A stretch of 64,000 bases of DNA from Clarkia xantiana subsp. parviflora. Taxonomy: Eukaryota > Streptophyta > Magnoliopsida > Myrtales > Onagraceae. The notes below the pieces were generated by a model. It did not search any database, was not told where the DNA came from, and saw nothing but the letters and a program-made list of their open reading frames with translations. The DNA is taken from positions 9,462,634-9,526,633 of the forward strand of contig JAPTYO010000010.1 of assembly GCA_036873135.1 (NCBI GenBank), given 5' to 3'. Positions 22,343 to 34,439 of this stretch are shown in pieces. Position numbers and translations under genes: made by a program. How positions within the stretch are numbered: position 1 is the stretch's first letter; each line of letters starts with the position of its first letter.

Positions 22343-23233
22343 ATGATCCCGAACCAGAGGATCCGACCGAGCCCAGGGATCGAATGGTTCGAGCCAGGGT
22401 TGCTCAATGAGCGGATCCTGCTCCTCGTATTCGAGTCCATCAAGTGGGACCTACAGGCTCTGTGTCGCGTCTCCGAGGTCAGCCGCAAGCTCCGAGCCAT
22501 AGCCAAGCGGATTCTGTGGCGCCAGCTCTGCTTGTACCGCGCGCCGCGGATGGTGACGTCTCTGATGACCGGCGCCGTCAGCAGCCGCATCGCCGGCGGC
22601 TGGCCCGCCCTCGCGAAGCTCATGTTCTTCTGCTGCGGCTCCGAGCCGAGCCGCCACTTCTCCCAGAGCCGCCGCCTCCCGGGCCATTTCATCAAATCCT
22701 CCCGATTCTCCAAAACCTCCGGCCGGAGCTTCCTCACCAAGCGGTGCCGCGGCGATTTGTTGTACCTGAGCGACCCGTGCGAGCACCAGATCGGGACAGA
22801 TGAAGACGACGTCGGAGTTTACAGAGGAGTCTTCAGGGGATTCATGAGCTCGAAGACACGCGCGGTCCTGATACGGCGGCAGGTGGTCTTGGAGGACAGA
22901 GTCTGCCCGTACTGCAACGCTAGGGTTTGGAGCATGACCGCCGCACGGCTCGTCCCCAAAAGCGCCGCCCGGCGGCTGGGATCTCGGGAAGGGAAGCTGG
23001 AGTACTTCGTATGCGTCAACGGCCACCTCCACGGCTCCTGCTGGTTGATCCCTCTCTCCTCCGACGAGGAGGATCTCAATGAAGACGAAGAAGAAGAAGA
23101 AACGGATGAAGAGGACGATGAGGGAGTCGGTAACTGTCAAGTCGGAGCGGTCAAGGCGCTTGAGCGGACGTTGACTGGTGGAAGTTTGAGCTCCACCGGC
23201 GAGGAGATCATCGGAGATGGATCCACGCCGTAG
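22343..23233 (+). CDS. EID1-like F-box protein
   Basis: Single exon, 296 codons. The N-terminal PSPGIEWFEPGLLNERILLLVFESIKWD leads into an F-box-like region to about residue 70. It is followed by CRVSEVSRKLRAIAKR, the family block SGRSFLTKRCRGDLLYLSDP, CEHQ, GVYRGVFRGF, a CPYC pair and CVNGHLHGSC, which look metal-binding, and a Glu/Asp-rich C-terminal tract. This matches the EID1-like (EDL) group; the closest relative I recall is EDL3, an ABA-responsive SCF subunit. The role would be substrate recognition for SKP1-CUL1 ubiquitin ligase. Start chosen at the first ATG in the frame. GC-rich coding against AT-rich surroundings is normal for such intronless genes. Confidence 0.9.
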   Translation: MIPNQRIRPSPGIEWFEPGLLNERILLLVFESIKWDLQALCRVSEVSRKLRAIAKRILWRQLCLYRAPRMVTSLMTGAVSSRIAGGWPALAKLMFFCCGSEPSRHFSQSRRLPGHFIKSSRFSKTSGRSFLTKRCRGDLLYLSDPCEHQIGTDEDDVGVYRGVFRGFMSSKTRAVLIRRQVVLEDRVCPYCNARVWSMTAARLVPKSAARRLGSREGKLEYFVCVNGHLHGSCWLIPLSSDEEDLNEDEEEEETDEEDDEGVGNCQVGAVKALERTLTGGSLSSTGEEIIGDGSTP

Positions 23234-23554
23234 ACGTCATTTTGAGGGACCGTCTCGTCGGAGTTGATTATATTAGGTTCTCATTAGGTCGTCTAACGGG
23301 ATATACATTGTTGTTCTTAGAATTACTGACCAGAGACATTTTAGAGAGACAGTGATGTTTTTGCCAATCATTTGTCACTAAAAATTCAGTACCAAAATTG
23401 TCTTGTTGGCTGTTGTGTGATATTATGTTAAATCCCGGATTTTGACTATTCTGTTTTCAGTGTTTTACGAATTAAGCTGAAATAAATTCGACTTTATTTT
23501 AGTGAAAAATCAGAACTTCATATACCATATACTGATAGCAACAAAACTAATACC

Positions 23555-26500
23555 TCAGGACCCGAGTCCGATGATAAATTCCGCTGCTTTGCCCATCGAA
23601 TTTAAACCGCCTTGGCCGAGCAATGCAACGGCCAGTTCTTCTTCATTACAATTTGTCAACCCATTCCCTAGCCTTTTTAACACGTCCACATCGACTTCTA
23701 CAACCCATCTCGGAGCATAAGCCACCATTAACCCGACAAAACCCGAAACATAAGCACGCCACAAGGACCAATCACAACCGAGCGATATCTTCCCGTTCAG
23801 AGCACTAGCGATGAAATCCAAGTGGGACCCGAGAACCCTCGACCGCATTCTAGATGTATGAGAGGTGGAGTCCACGCCCCAAGCGAACATTCCACTAAAA
23901 AGGGCAAAGTAGGCGAGTGCATATCCGCCGAGCATTGCTACCATTCCCCCGGGCTCGGTTCCTGGGTCGTGATTTCGGGTGGATATGAACCACAAGGGTA
24001 GGGTTTCCTTTAGAAGGGACTGGACCAGGCTTACCCTACCAGTGATCCACACCAGTGAGGCTCCAAGAGAAGCTGCAACCTGGTTACAACTTACAAGACA
24101 AGAGCGTTAGTTCAGTGGAAAACAACATTACACAACAGATATTCACATGTCAAATGAAGCACTTTGCCACTTATGTTTCAGCAATTTTAAGAAAGCGCCC
24201 TTTTATGTTTCATCTTTCAAATTTTATACCTTTTTGTTCCAGCAGGTTTGAAAAAAATAATCTCATTCTCTTCAAAACTAACCGCTTATCAAAAAATGTT
24301 TTCTTTTGGTATGTTTCACAAACATTATATTTGTGTTTTTTTTACTGAGAAGGTGAACTTGATCGTAATATAAAAAATACTTTGAAAATATGATTTTTTA
24401 AATTACAGCTAAAATTTCCATCATAGCATATTACCATTAATAAAGTCAATTCTCGATAAATTCACATTTAGAGCAATAAAATATATTGAAAAAAGTACTA
24501 CAAATACTGTGAAACATAGTAGACAGACAAAAAAAACTAACAAACAGAACTAATTTTGTTAGGGCTCAACTACAACCATCATAACACTTGAAAACAGTAA
24601 ATTTTATAATCGAATTCAGATTATTTCTTTTACAGTTTTTGACAGAAAATACAGTGATGTTACAAAATGCAAATATTGAAAAAGCAAAAAGGAGTAAAAT
24701 TGAAAAGAATAAAACACAAAAGGAATGTTTTTGTGGTAATAAAAACCTCCACAGGGCCAATGTGACATTTTACTCTAAATCTTAATAGATAAACTGAGAC
24801 ATGAATGTTTCAAATTTTCCTCTTGCTTTTCAAGATCATTTCCATTTCGCGCATTGTTCGTTTAAATTTCCGGTACCGAAGCAATGGTTTCAGGTCCAGC
24901 ACTTGTTCATCAAGATAGAAAGATAGAAGTACGAACCTTGACACGAGCCATAGCAGCGGCAAGAGATACTTGCCCATATCTCATCCTATACTTGGCTTGC
25001 CTCATCTTCTCCTGTCCCTCCTTTGAAAGCCCCGTGGCGGCAATCTGCCTCACCGAGCTCATGAGGAGCGAGACAATCACCTCGGACACGAACTTGACCT
25101 CCCGAACAAACCGGTGCACCCTCAAGTAGAGACTCCCTGGTGAAACGGGGGTTATACCCCATGACAACTGTGACCTAAACCCATGACCTAGCAGAGCCCT
25201 GACCCCACCATTGGTCGAGATCTCAGAGGAAGTTAGGCAGAGGGTTGAAGTGAAGCAGCTTTTGAGGAGCTGGAAGACCGCATCATTGCTGTGGTGAAAC
25301 ACGGTCTGTGAGGCACGGAACATGAGTATGTCACTCCATCGCTTCACCTTTTGGGACCACAGGGCGGCCATGATAGCCATGCAGGGCCAGGGGCAGCTCG
25401 TGCCTATGTCATTCAGTGCGGGTCCAACAAATGTGGGAAATCGCCGAGTTGCCCTGCCCAGTTTGTAGGTGATTGTGAAGCTGAGTAGAGCAGCCAGTGG
25501 TAGAGGAAGTGTTGCTGGAGAGCTCCCTGCTGACAAATAACAAATACCCTCTCAACTCAAATTTAGTGAGAAATTGTGAATAAATTTAGTTAACGGTTTC
25601 CTGAAATGGTAATAGATTCAAACATGTCATATATTATGTCTCGAGGATTATAAGTAGAGGAACTTACTGACCGGAGGAAAGGCTCGGGACATCAACCCCA
25701 ATGGCAACTAAGATTTTCTTTATGTACTGCTCAACCTTGGACAAATTAGCAGCAGGGCTTGGCCAATCTGTACCGTTCATGTTAGCAGGTTTCCATATGC
25801 CCCTCATCACCTCTGCACCGAAGTAGCTTACAATTGTTCCCAAGGTTGCAGGTAGAAAATCTGCAAGATCCTTGAGTCCTGTAAAATGAAAATGGATTTA
25901 TGATGTGAAAAAAAAAAAAGGGACTGAATCTAAAGATTGAAAGAGAATCAAATCTTGTTTAAAGATTCAACCTTGCATATCAAAACATAAAACAGAGAAG
26001 AAAACTGTTAACATCAACAATAATTTCAAACCCACAAGAAAGCTGAACACAATTTGCCAAGGAAACTAAAATGATCTAGCAGAGATTTGATATGGATCCT
26101 CGTCAAGTGTCGGAAATAGATCCTTGAACGGAGTGTTTCTCTAAGTTACTAATGTATTATACTAAATAGTTGAAAGCGTATCTAGACTGATAACTGCTAT
26201 AGGAACATGGTTGTGGATGTTATATACAAATGAACAGAGGACAAACCTGTTGCTAGTTCACGAGGAGAGAGCTTCCCATGGGCACATGCAGCCAAAGCTG
26301 CACCAAGAACAAACGGAGTCGCCTCGAGGATGTCCCAAGCAGGGATTTTGAGCTTCACTGCGATCTCCTCCGCAACAGTTGAATCTGAAGAGTTGCTACT
26401 TTCGGAAGTCAAGGGCTGAGCTCTACCTATCTTTCTGAACATCATGCTAATTAGAGTATCAACAATCTGATGCACAGATGTTCCATGGACAAGACCCGAG

Positions 26501-27241
26501 AGGGTGGATGCAATTAATTTCTGATGCTGCTTGTACCATCCTTTGAATTTCGGGAAAGAATCTATAAAGATGGGCTCCACAGATGTTGGTGCAAGTTTCC
26601 TCAAGAGCCTCCTGCTTTTAACAGGATCCTCCATTGGAAAATTTGCAGAACCAGCCAATTGGGAGTTTCGGACCATTAAATGATATTCAACACTTAGATG
26701 GATTCTCACAGAAGAGACATCTTCCATAACATCTTCGATAGGCGTGTGATTGAACCTCCATAGTCTAAGGAGAACCGTAAATGCATTGGAGAAGACCACA
26801 TGTGAGGTGAGTTCTTCTCCTGTTATACTAGTCCATGATGTATCTGGGACTGTGGAGCCGAACACCTCACAAAGTGGAATCAGGGCACCTGCAAGCTGTG
26901 GAGCCTACATATGCATGTCGGAAAAAATAGGGAAATTGGAATTTTGAATTTTTATAAGCAGGAATTTTCACTAAAATATAACGATTAGAGGACCAACCAA
27001 GCCATGTAAGGAGAAGATTTGGATTATATCCACTGATGCTATTCCAACGAGAAGAACATTTAGGAAAGGAGCGTAGTTTATCAAATGGCTTTCACTGTTG
27101 GAGTGATTCAGAGGAACAGGAGGTGACAGCAATCTAGTGATAAAAAGAACTGTTTGTTCCTGCAACAAGGACAAACAAGATAAACACTAGCTATAACAAA
27201 AGACAACCTAAAAGACATCATCTGCAACCATGAGAGTTGCA

Positions 27242-27275
<34 letters not shown>

Positions 27276-30200
27276 TTAGAAGCTTACTTGTACATTCCAA
27301 CCACGGAGTAGAGATTCTCCGCACAGAATGGTTGCAGCACTAATCTTATCATCATCTGAGCCGCTGACTGCTATCTCGTAGACTTTCTCAATCTCTAGCA
27401 AGCTTTCATCAAACCAAGAGCTATTTTCAGTTCACCTACCATTCGATTGGATAGATACTAACAAAAGGAAGGGGGGAAAAAAGTATACCAACCAAACCAA
27501 CTAGATATAACTACCATATTTATTACAAAAATATTGCAGACAAAAACCTAAGACAGTAGCAGCATACCTTGCTGCTGGAATTGAAACCAAGACATTTTTC
27601 AACGAAGGAGTCAGAGGCGCGCCCTTCATTAAGGAAGACCACCCAAGGACCTGGCTAGGAACATTTTGCGGCATCTGAATGTCGCGTGCATTGACATATC
27701 CTGGCCAGAGATATGCTGATGTGTCCAACAGATTTCTTGATATACAAGCCTCAACAATTAAATGTCGCATGTTCCCAGCTACATTAGATGCAGATTAATA
27801 GATAAGATAGAGAAAGATTGACATGGAAAAAGATACACCACCAAAATATAATGGAGGATGCACAAAATATGTATAGAAAGTGCCAGAGTTTATTGCCATT
27901 CATGATCAATGAAAGAAACGAGCTCAAGTACTTACAATAATCCATTGGCACGTCATTCATGCTCATACTTTCAATGTACTCATTTCCTGCAGTGAGGCCT
28001 GAAACATACACGATTGCTTTAGCAGCCGCCTGATTAGCTACAGAAGTAACAGCTTGAGGAGACGTCAACAATCCTTCATAGTTTCCCAAGTGCTGTAAAC
28101 TTGAAATTAGACCCTTCCGACGGTTTCCAGTCGATTGGTTCTCTTTCCGCTCAGCTTCTTCAGATGGTATGCTTTCTTCCTCCTCAATGATATTGGCAAC
28201 TGCAAGCGTTGTGATAGACAGTAAAATACAAAGGGCTGTATCAAGCCGAGGCAGAGGAGTTTCAGTCAGATCTCTTTCCTGAAAGAATTTGCACAAAACG
28301 AACAACAACAACATCAGTGCCAAGTTCTTGGTCGCCGGAAATAATCTAAATTCACTAAGAGAACTACTAGGTACTTGTATATATAAAAACACTTAAAAGT
28401 CTACGACCTTTCTGAATATTCATTTTTGGCTACTAAAGATGGTAAATTTTCACCTGGAATCTAATTAACTTGGTGGAGTCCTTTTTTATTTGTAAAGATA
28501 AAATAACAGGTACTTTTCACTCATTAGATCCTTAGGAAGAAACAAGCACAGCTTTAAAAAGAAACTAATCCCTTGACCTGAATTGATAGATTCAAACCTA
28601 ACTTATATACACATACCCTTTGTACAAGGCGTAAAGCTGAAATCCATAAACCCAAGAAAGTGTCATTCCATGTAGTAACATTGACTGCCTGAATAGCTTT
28701 TGCTAAACCTGCAATGAGTATCTCAGATAATCACTAAGAACCCTCAGAAAGAAGTGTGGAAAACATCAAGGTAAAAATAACAAGAGAAGCTCTATTTGTA
28801 CCGGTAAGAGTTTCAATTGCACTGATTACTCTAACATGTGGTTCTTCCATGACATCTTCTAGAAAAAGATCTATAGGGAGCCATAGAGAAGAACGGCTAG
28901 CCCCATGGCATTGCCCAGCAGAGGATATGAGAGAACCAGAAGCCAAGACTGCATGAAACTCTTGCTGTGAAATTGTCTTGCTTTCCCGTTTAAGAACTCT
29001 ACGTCTTTCAGATGTCAACTGGAGAAGAGATTCTGGTGTTACATTCTCTAGAGTCTTCAGTGCTAATGAATTTGCTGCAAGTAATTGCAACCGTTGGAGA
29101 AAACCTCTCCAATGTGATGGCCTGCAAAGAAGAGATGATAGAAAATTATTTTGTTTTGGCAGAAATCAGTATATCCTAAATGCAAATCCAAAGAAACGTT
29201 TGCTTTTTGTGCTAGAGAAACATGTAAAACACATAACCATTAAATTGGTCGTACATATTCCAACGTGTCAAGAAAAGAATCCTTGCAGTTACTGTATTCT
29301 CTAGAAACTCTACAATCATCTCAATAGCCATTGCAGTATTTACTTTTTTCAGCATCTCCTGCTGCTCCACATCTTTCATACTGAAACTATCTTGACCATC
29401 TATTTCCATGTCCTGTGGTTTGCTTGGCCATCTAGACTTCTTCTCAGGGGTAATATCCAGCAAATTTTCATCATCAAGTGATAAATCAAGTAATTGCCAG
29501 ACAACTGAAAAGACAAATTCCACTAAAAGTGTTCCAGGTTCACATGCTTGAGGAACAAATATCTGGGAAAGATTAAGAACGTCGTCAATGGATTTCATGA
29601 TCCTGAAATAACAAATGAAGAAATACATTAAAAAATTGAGGGTAAAACAGCTTAGACAAGTTTCCATGTTATATGCTTTTCTTGCATGGTTTGGCACTCC
29701 TAGCATCAATAATCAAATAAAATTTCCAACTAAAACAACCCAATAAGGTTATAGATTAATTACAAAGTGCAATAGTGATAGCCAGCTAAAATTTAACATT
29801 TTCATAGGTTCTGTAGGAGAAAAATAACCAAGAAACCTCATCCTATACAAGAAAAGTGAATGACAACTTAAACCGGAGCCGTGTCTTACTTGTTATAATC
29901 TGGTGCATTCACTAATGTACTAAATGAGAACGAGTGACGCCTGAGGAGTTCCATATAGAGCCTATATGCTGTAGGATAGACCAATCTATTAGGAATCACC
30001 CTGAAACAGAAAGTGAACCTTGGTCAATCCCAAGGCATTTCAGACTTTCAGCGCATCCGCAAATCAGATATATAATGCATACTGTACTCGAACTATGGTA
30101 AGAGACAGTAATAAAGAACAGTATGCAGCAACGGGAGTTTAGAAGAGCGCCAATAACATGAACCACTTAGCAAGAAAATTCTGATGTCTCATTTTGATTA

Positions 30201-30613
30201 GCTTCTGCTGCCATTAATCCACGCCAATTTTTCATGCTCATGTATTTATCCAGTCCATTATCCATTTCTAATCCCAAAAAAAAAAACGAAGTGGAACATT
30301 TCTGACAATGAACAAAGGCAGAGAGGAACCTGGCAGAGAGGAGGGCGAGAAGGAGGATAGGAGGGACGAGATTGTGCGTGAGCGCTTTGTCAAGAAACTT
30401 CCACGTGATAGGAACGTGGTTTCCCCAGAATATGTGGGAGACGAGGAGGTGAGCCAAATCGATCGAGGGCAGGGGAGCTGCGGCAGAAGTAAGGGCGTTT
30501 CTGACCTGAATCGCCCATATTGTTGGGTCGCCATTCTTCTCCTGCAGTGATCGGGTAAGCTCCAGCACGGAATCCCAGAGGCCGCTCTGCCCCTGGGCGG
30601 ACACCGCCATCAT
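23555..30613 (-). CDS. MED33: Mediator tail subunit 33 (REF4-like), 13 exons, complete
   Basis: Exons (minus): 30613-30330, 30000-29890, 29602-29255, 29121-28802, 28708-28617, 28278-27936, 27778-27568, 27420-27288, 27159-26998, 26904-26247, 25878-25672, 25526-24937, 24079-23555. All junctions are GT-AG and in frame, giving 1327 codons, close to known MED33A/B. Recognised blocks: LWDSVLELTRSLQEKNGDP, HVPITWKFLDKAL, RLQLLAANSLAL, GNMRHLIVEACISRNLLDTS, KISAATILCGESLLRGWN, LAGALIPLCEVFGS, WDILEATPFVLGAALAACAH, WPCMAIMAALWSQKVKRW, RQIAATGLSKEGQEKMRQAK and GGYALAYFALFSGMFAWG. MED33 is a plant Mediator tail subunit known from REF4/RFR1 for repressing phenylpropanoid genes. Start: ATG 30613, with a second ATG immediately after. 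Intron 8 carries a G31 tract. Confidence 0.95.
27244..27274. repeat. Homopolymer G31 in MED33 intron 8
   Basis: 31 consecutive G on the plus strand, thus C31 in the pre-mRNA, starting 13 nt after the 5' splice site of intron 8. Such tracts are rare and may be length-variable or an assembly artefact. Confidence 0.95.
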
Positions 30614-30619
30614 GGCACC

Positions 30620-31380
30620 ATGGATCACCGTTCCGTACGTCACAGACCTCTCAGGTAGAGAAAGAATCTATCAGCTAGAAACGGTACAGCGCGAGTGGAG
30701 CGATGAGAATCGTAGGAAGAAGATAGCATTTTCCCTTGCTGATGGAGGAGAAGAAGACGACGAAGCAAGGGTGGTTGCGTTTGCGATGCAGAGAAGCGTA
30801 GAGAGAGTGAGTGAGAGAATAGAGGAAGAGCACGAAACGAAAGTCAATTTGACTTTTTTTAGGGCGGGGGCATTAGTTTAGTTATTTTTTTAAGGATATA
30901 TTATTATTAATTATTTTCTTTTTCCTTTTGATTCTGATAGGAAGAGCTTCTTTGGATTATCAATATTTAAAATAAGTATGACTTATCAATCAGATATAAC
31001 ACGATTAATCTACTTAGAACGCCTAAATTGAACCGAGCTTATGCAAAACATATGTGGGAAGAGCTGAGCATGAGATTCAAATATCCTGCCCTACTATTTG
31101 CGTCACAGATCGTATCTCACCGTTAAATTCATTTTAGGGTTCACAAATCTCAATAGTGTTTTAGGAAGAAAAAAAAAACACAAATCAATTACATGTCAGA
31201 ATCTTAACGGTGAGTGGAACAGTATCCCTAAACATGAGTTAAACATGTTTGACACATACTCTCCCAAAGCAAATCTCCTAAGTAGAGTATATATATTGCC
31301 ATAACCGTAGCCATAAGGCTCTGAGCCACAAGTTAATTTTCACTTTTATGGCAACAAAAATAGTAGATTTCTCATCAATG
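30620..31380. other. MED33 5' region and spacer to exonuclease gene
   Basis: 30620-30850 is CT-rich on the minus strand, consistent with the MED33 5' UTR. 30880-31380 is AT-rich with no gene seen; it ends in the 3' flank of the exonuclease copy. Confidence 0.5.
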
Positions 31381-31552
31381 CATATGATTTTTGCTTTAAT
31401 CTTCAATAATTATTAATTAATTAACGATGGAAAAGCTAAGGTTTTGTATAGTTAAAGATTTATTCTTCCTTATTGATAATGAAGCAGACTTTTAAACAAC
31501 TAACCACTCCAAATTCCCAGTAATCACAATCCTAATTACAAAACCCAGTTTT

Positions 31553-33616
31553 TTACTTTACTGCATGCATGCATTCAGCTTCTGAAATCACGATTCTTGC
31601 AGTAAATCCAAGCACCAGCATCTGTAGCTCCTCTTTACTTGCCGAATCCAAACTCTCCACACCATTATTAGTCGGAATATCACTTCCTTGCTGTCCAAGC
31701 TTCATATGTTCTTGGGCACGCATCTTCTTGTAAAGTCTCATTACGGAGACACAGTCTTCAAACGGATCGTGCAAACCCGTCTGGATATCATAACTGTAAT
31801 CAAAAGCAGTTTGAACCTCAGAGATCATATATAGTTCCATTCTGCTATTAAAAAAACAAGCATTCAGCAGTATAATAGAAAATAAGTAACCAATTCTACT
31901 TTTTATATTTTACTATCCTCGACGTTGTTTCTTGACTCACAAGTAATTAATCCAATAATAAACAAGGCTTACCCAAGATACTTTTTAGTTAGGTACTTGA
32001 GAGAGTGGCTCAACGTCTTGGTTTTCTTCAGAAGCGGGTACTTTGCAGTATCCCTACACATGAATCAATCAAACAGTAAAAAAAATGAGGAGAAATTGTA
32101 GATAATAGAGTTAAATACCTAATAGCTAGATGAACTTGCGGCTGATGAGTTGTTTTGTTAGCTGTTTTTCTTTTTTTTTTGAAAAGTACGGAATAGTGGC
32201 TTGCTAACTCCATCCATTTTCCTGCTAATCTTAAACAAAAAATGTATATGTGGCACACTGAAAAGAGTAAAGGAAAAATTGACGGACTAGCAAATTGAAC
32301 TAATTCAACTATCAAAATATTGTCTGGAAAAAACAAAGGTTCAACTACCATCCAGCTATCAGCCACAAGTTCAGCAAGCAATTTGGTATCTAACATTAGA
32401 AAATAGGGTAGAAAAAATTCATATGCTTGTAGTTTTTAGAAAATCGAGCTTTTTACATGATAAGTTACCTCTGTAAATGATTAGGATACTTGATCCTCAA
32501 AGAATCTAAGTCACACTCCAAACTGTGCCCAACCAGCAGTCTTCCTCCAATCTGTGCTTCTCCACTCAACAAAATTTGCAAAACCTTTTCTCTGACTTCA
32601 TTGAGAGGCATAGCATTGTTAAGATGTTCTTCCGTTACACCACTCACTTCATATCTGAGAAGTTTTAAAAAAAACACAACCCAAAAATTGTTAGTTTTGC
32701 ACTTAAAATGAAGCAACTGCATGCCTCTAGAGTAACTTAAGTGCTAAGTTACCTGTAATCAGTAACAGGGGTATCTGGTTGCACATAAGTGTGGAAAACG
32801 ATGTTCTCATCTTCATCAACAAGACACACTCTAGCACAAATTTTATCTTTTCCGCCAATTCCACCACCCACCATCTCACAATCTAGGGCAATTGAAGTTA
32901 AGCTGCCACTATGGTTCATATCATTCAGAAGTATATCTCTCTCAATCGTCATAGCACCTAGTCCCTGAGAAAAATCGACATAATTCAATTAATTAAGTGA
33001 ACTCAATAAATTTTTGATCAGTTTAAACATTGGATAATAGCAAAATCATATGTTTGAACTGAATGATAATCTTCCATAATTGCTTACAAGTGGAATAGGG
33101 GGTGGAAGGCGGCATTCTTCTTTGTGCTTATTAAGAGCACTGGAGCTATCAAAGACTTGTAAACATAGATCGCAACCTTGGCTAGAGAAAATCCTTGAAC
33201 AGTTTTTTTTTTTTTTTTTGCCAATGGACCTAAAAACAGAACAAGATGTTTCAGAAAAGAACACAGGCAATGCTAAAAATGTGAAAAATTCTGTAAAAGT
33301 GAAATCATATTTCTGTACAGAACAACTTTTTCCACTTTCATAATATTCACTCTATGTTTTCACTGAGTAGAATTTCCTAAACAAAATTCTATAGAGTATA
33401 GAGTTAACTGAAACAATATCATTTTTTTTTTATTTTACTATAAGTCGTGAAAAGATAAAATTACCCATAATGTGTTCCCGAAGAGATTCAAGGGAATTGA
33501 AGTGTTTTTGGCAAACGCCACATTTAGGCTGATGAATAGAGTGGTAGGAGTCTCTCATGTGAGCAACTAGATGCTTTTTTATCTTGAACTTCTGGTAGCA
33601 TGCCGAGCATTTGTGC
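31553..33616 (-). pseudogene. REX4-like exonuclease, 5'-truncated tandem copy
   Basis: Exons matching the neighbour at 34440-36846: 33616-33465, 33229-33088, 32964-32753, 32654-32469, 32053-31973, 31793-31553. The DEDDh residues are present (LDCEMVGG, GHSLECDLDSL, GLHDPFEDCVSVMRLY) with zinc fingers in the first two exons. Three faults. The 11-nt first exon (MANR) has no counterpart. An A17 run (33203-33219) makes exon 3 8 nt longer than its twin, shifting the frame. A deletion near the end replaces the neighbour's C-terminus with a different tail ending MHAVK. If the A run were 18 long, the middle would be in frame. Probably a decaying duplicate, unless it uses a new first exon at 33740-34000. 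Confidence 0.75.
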
Positions 33617-33742
33617 CTGAAAGAGAACCAACAATGTCATTCGTATGAATGATTACTTCCAAATTAACTACTTCCAATCAACTACACTGCACATAGATTT
33701 AGCTTCTCGAATCCTCATAAAGGCTAATGTCTTTATGGACAT

Positions 33743-34070
33743 AGAGCAGCGAGATGGCTGGAGGAGATGGCAGGGCGGTGGGAGTGCTGGCGTCGGTGCA
33801 TGCAGAGGCTGGTGTGGTATGATGCGGCTGCCTGTGATCGTGTGTTCGAGCCCAGATCTATCTGTGTTGACGAACAGGCGCTTGACGGCCGGTGGCCGGA
33901 GGTAGCTGACGGTACGGGCGGCGGAGCATACATAGGTTGGACGTAGAAGCGGGGCATGCAGGAGACGCGGGGCTAGACGGAGAAGCATGGCTTGAGAGAG
34001 AGTGACGGAGAAGAAAGAGAGAAATCAGAAAAGGCAGCGGCGATGAAATTGATTCTGATATTAATGGTTA
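33743..34070 (-). other. GC-rich replacement of exonuclease copy's first intron and exon
   Basis: Homology to the intact copy stops near 33742 and resumes near 34071 (GATTAATGGAATGTT). Between them, on the minus strand, is a CT-rich leader followed by ATG 33988. The frame starts MLLRLAPRLLHAPLLRP, rich in Arg and Leu without acidic residues, like a mitochondrial presequence. It reads through to 33668 without a clear donor in the phase needed for exon 2. It could be a captured promoter and first exon. Confidence 0.45.
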
Positions 34071-34439
34071 GATGATTAATGGAATGTTTTTTTAATCAAT
34101 TTATTTATTTATTATGTAGAATATCAATTTAACATTAATTAATACATTGATTTGAATTTTCTAAGAAAGGAAATTGTTGAATATAATATATATATAAATA
34201 AATAAAAAATGTAGATTTCTCAATGCTTTCTTTGGAAGGGAATGAGAATATTGATTCTTGCTTTAATCTTCAATAATTATTATTAATTAACGATGGAAAA
34301 GCTAAGGTTTTGAATAGTTATTAAAGATTCTTCCTTATTGATAATAATGAAGCAAACTTTTAAACAAAACCCACTCCAAACAAATTCCAAGTAATCACAA
34401 CCCCAATTCCAAAACCCTGTTTTTTCTTTTTTACTGGAA

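Noticed and set aside
22444..23140. Long frames in other frames and on the minus strand of the F-box gene
   Set aside because: Explained by GC-rich coding bias; the plus frame 22343-23233 has the conserved family blocks.
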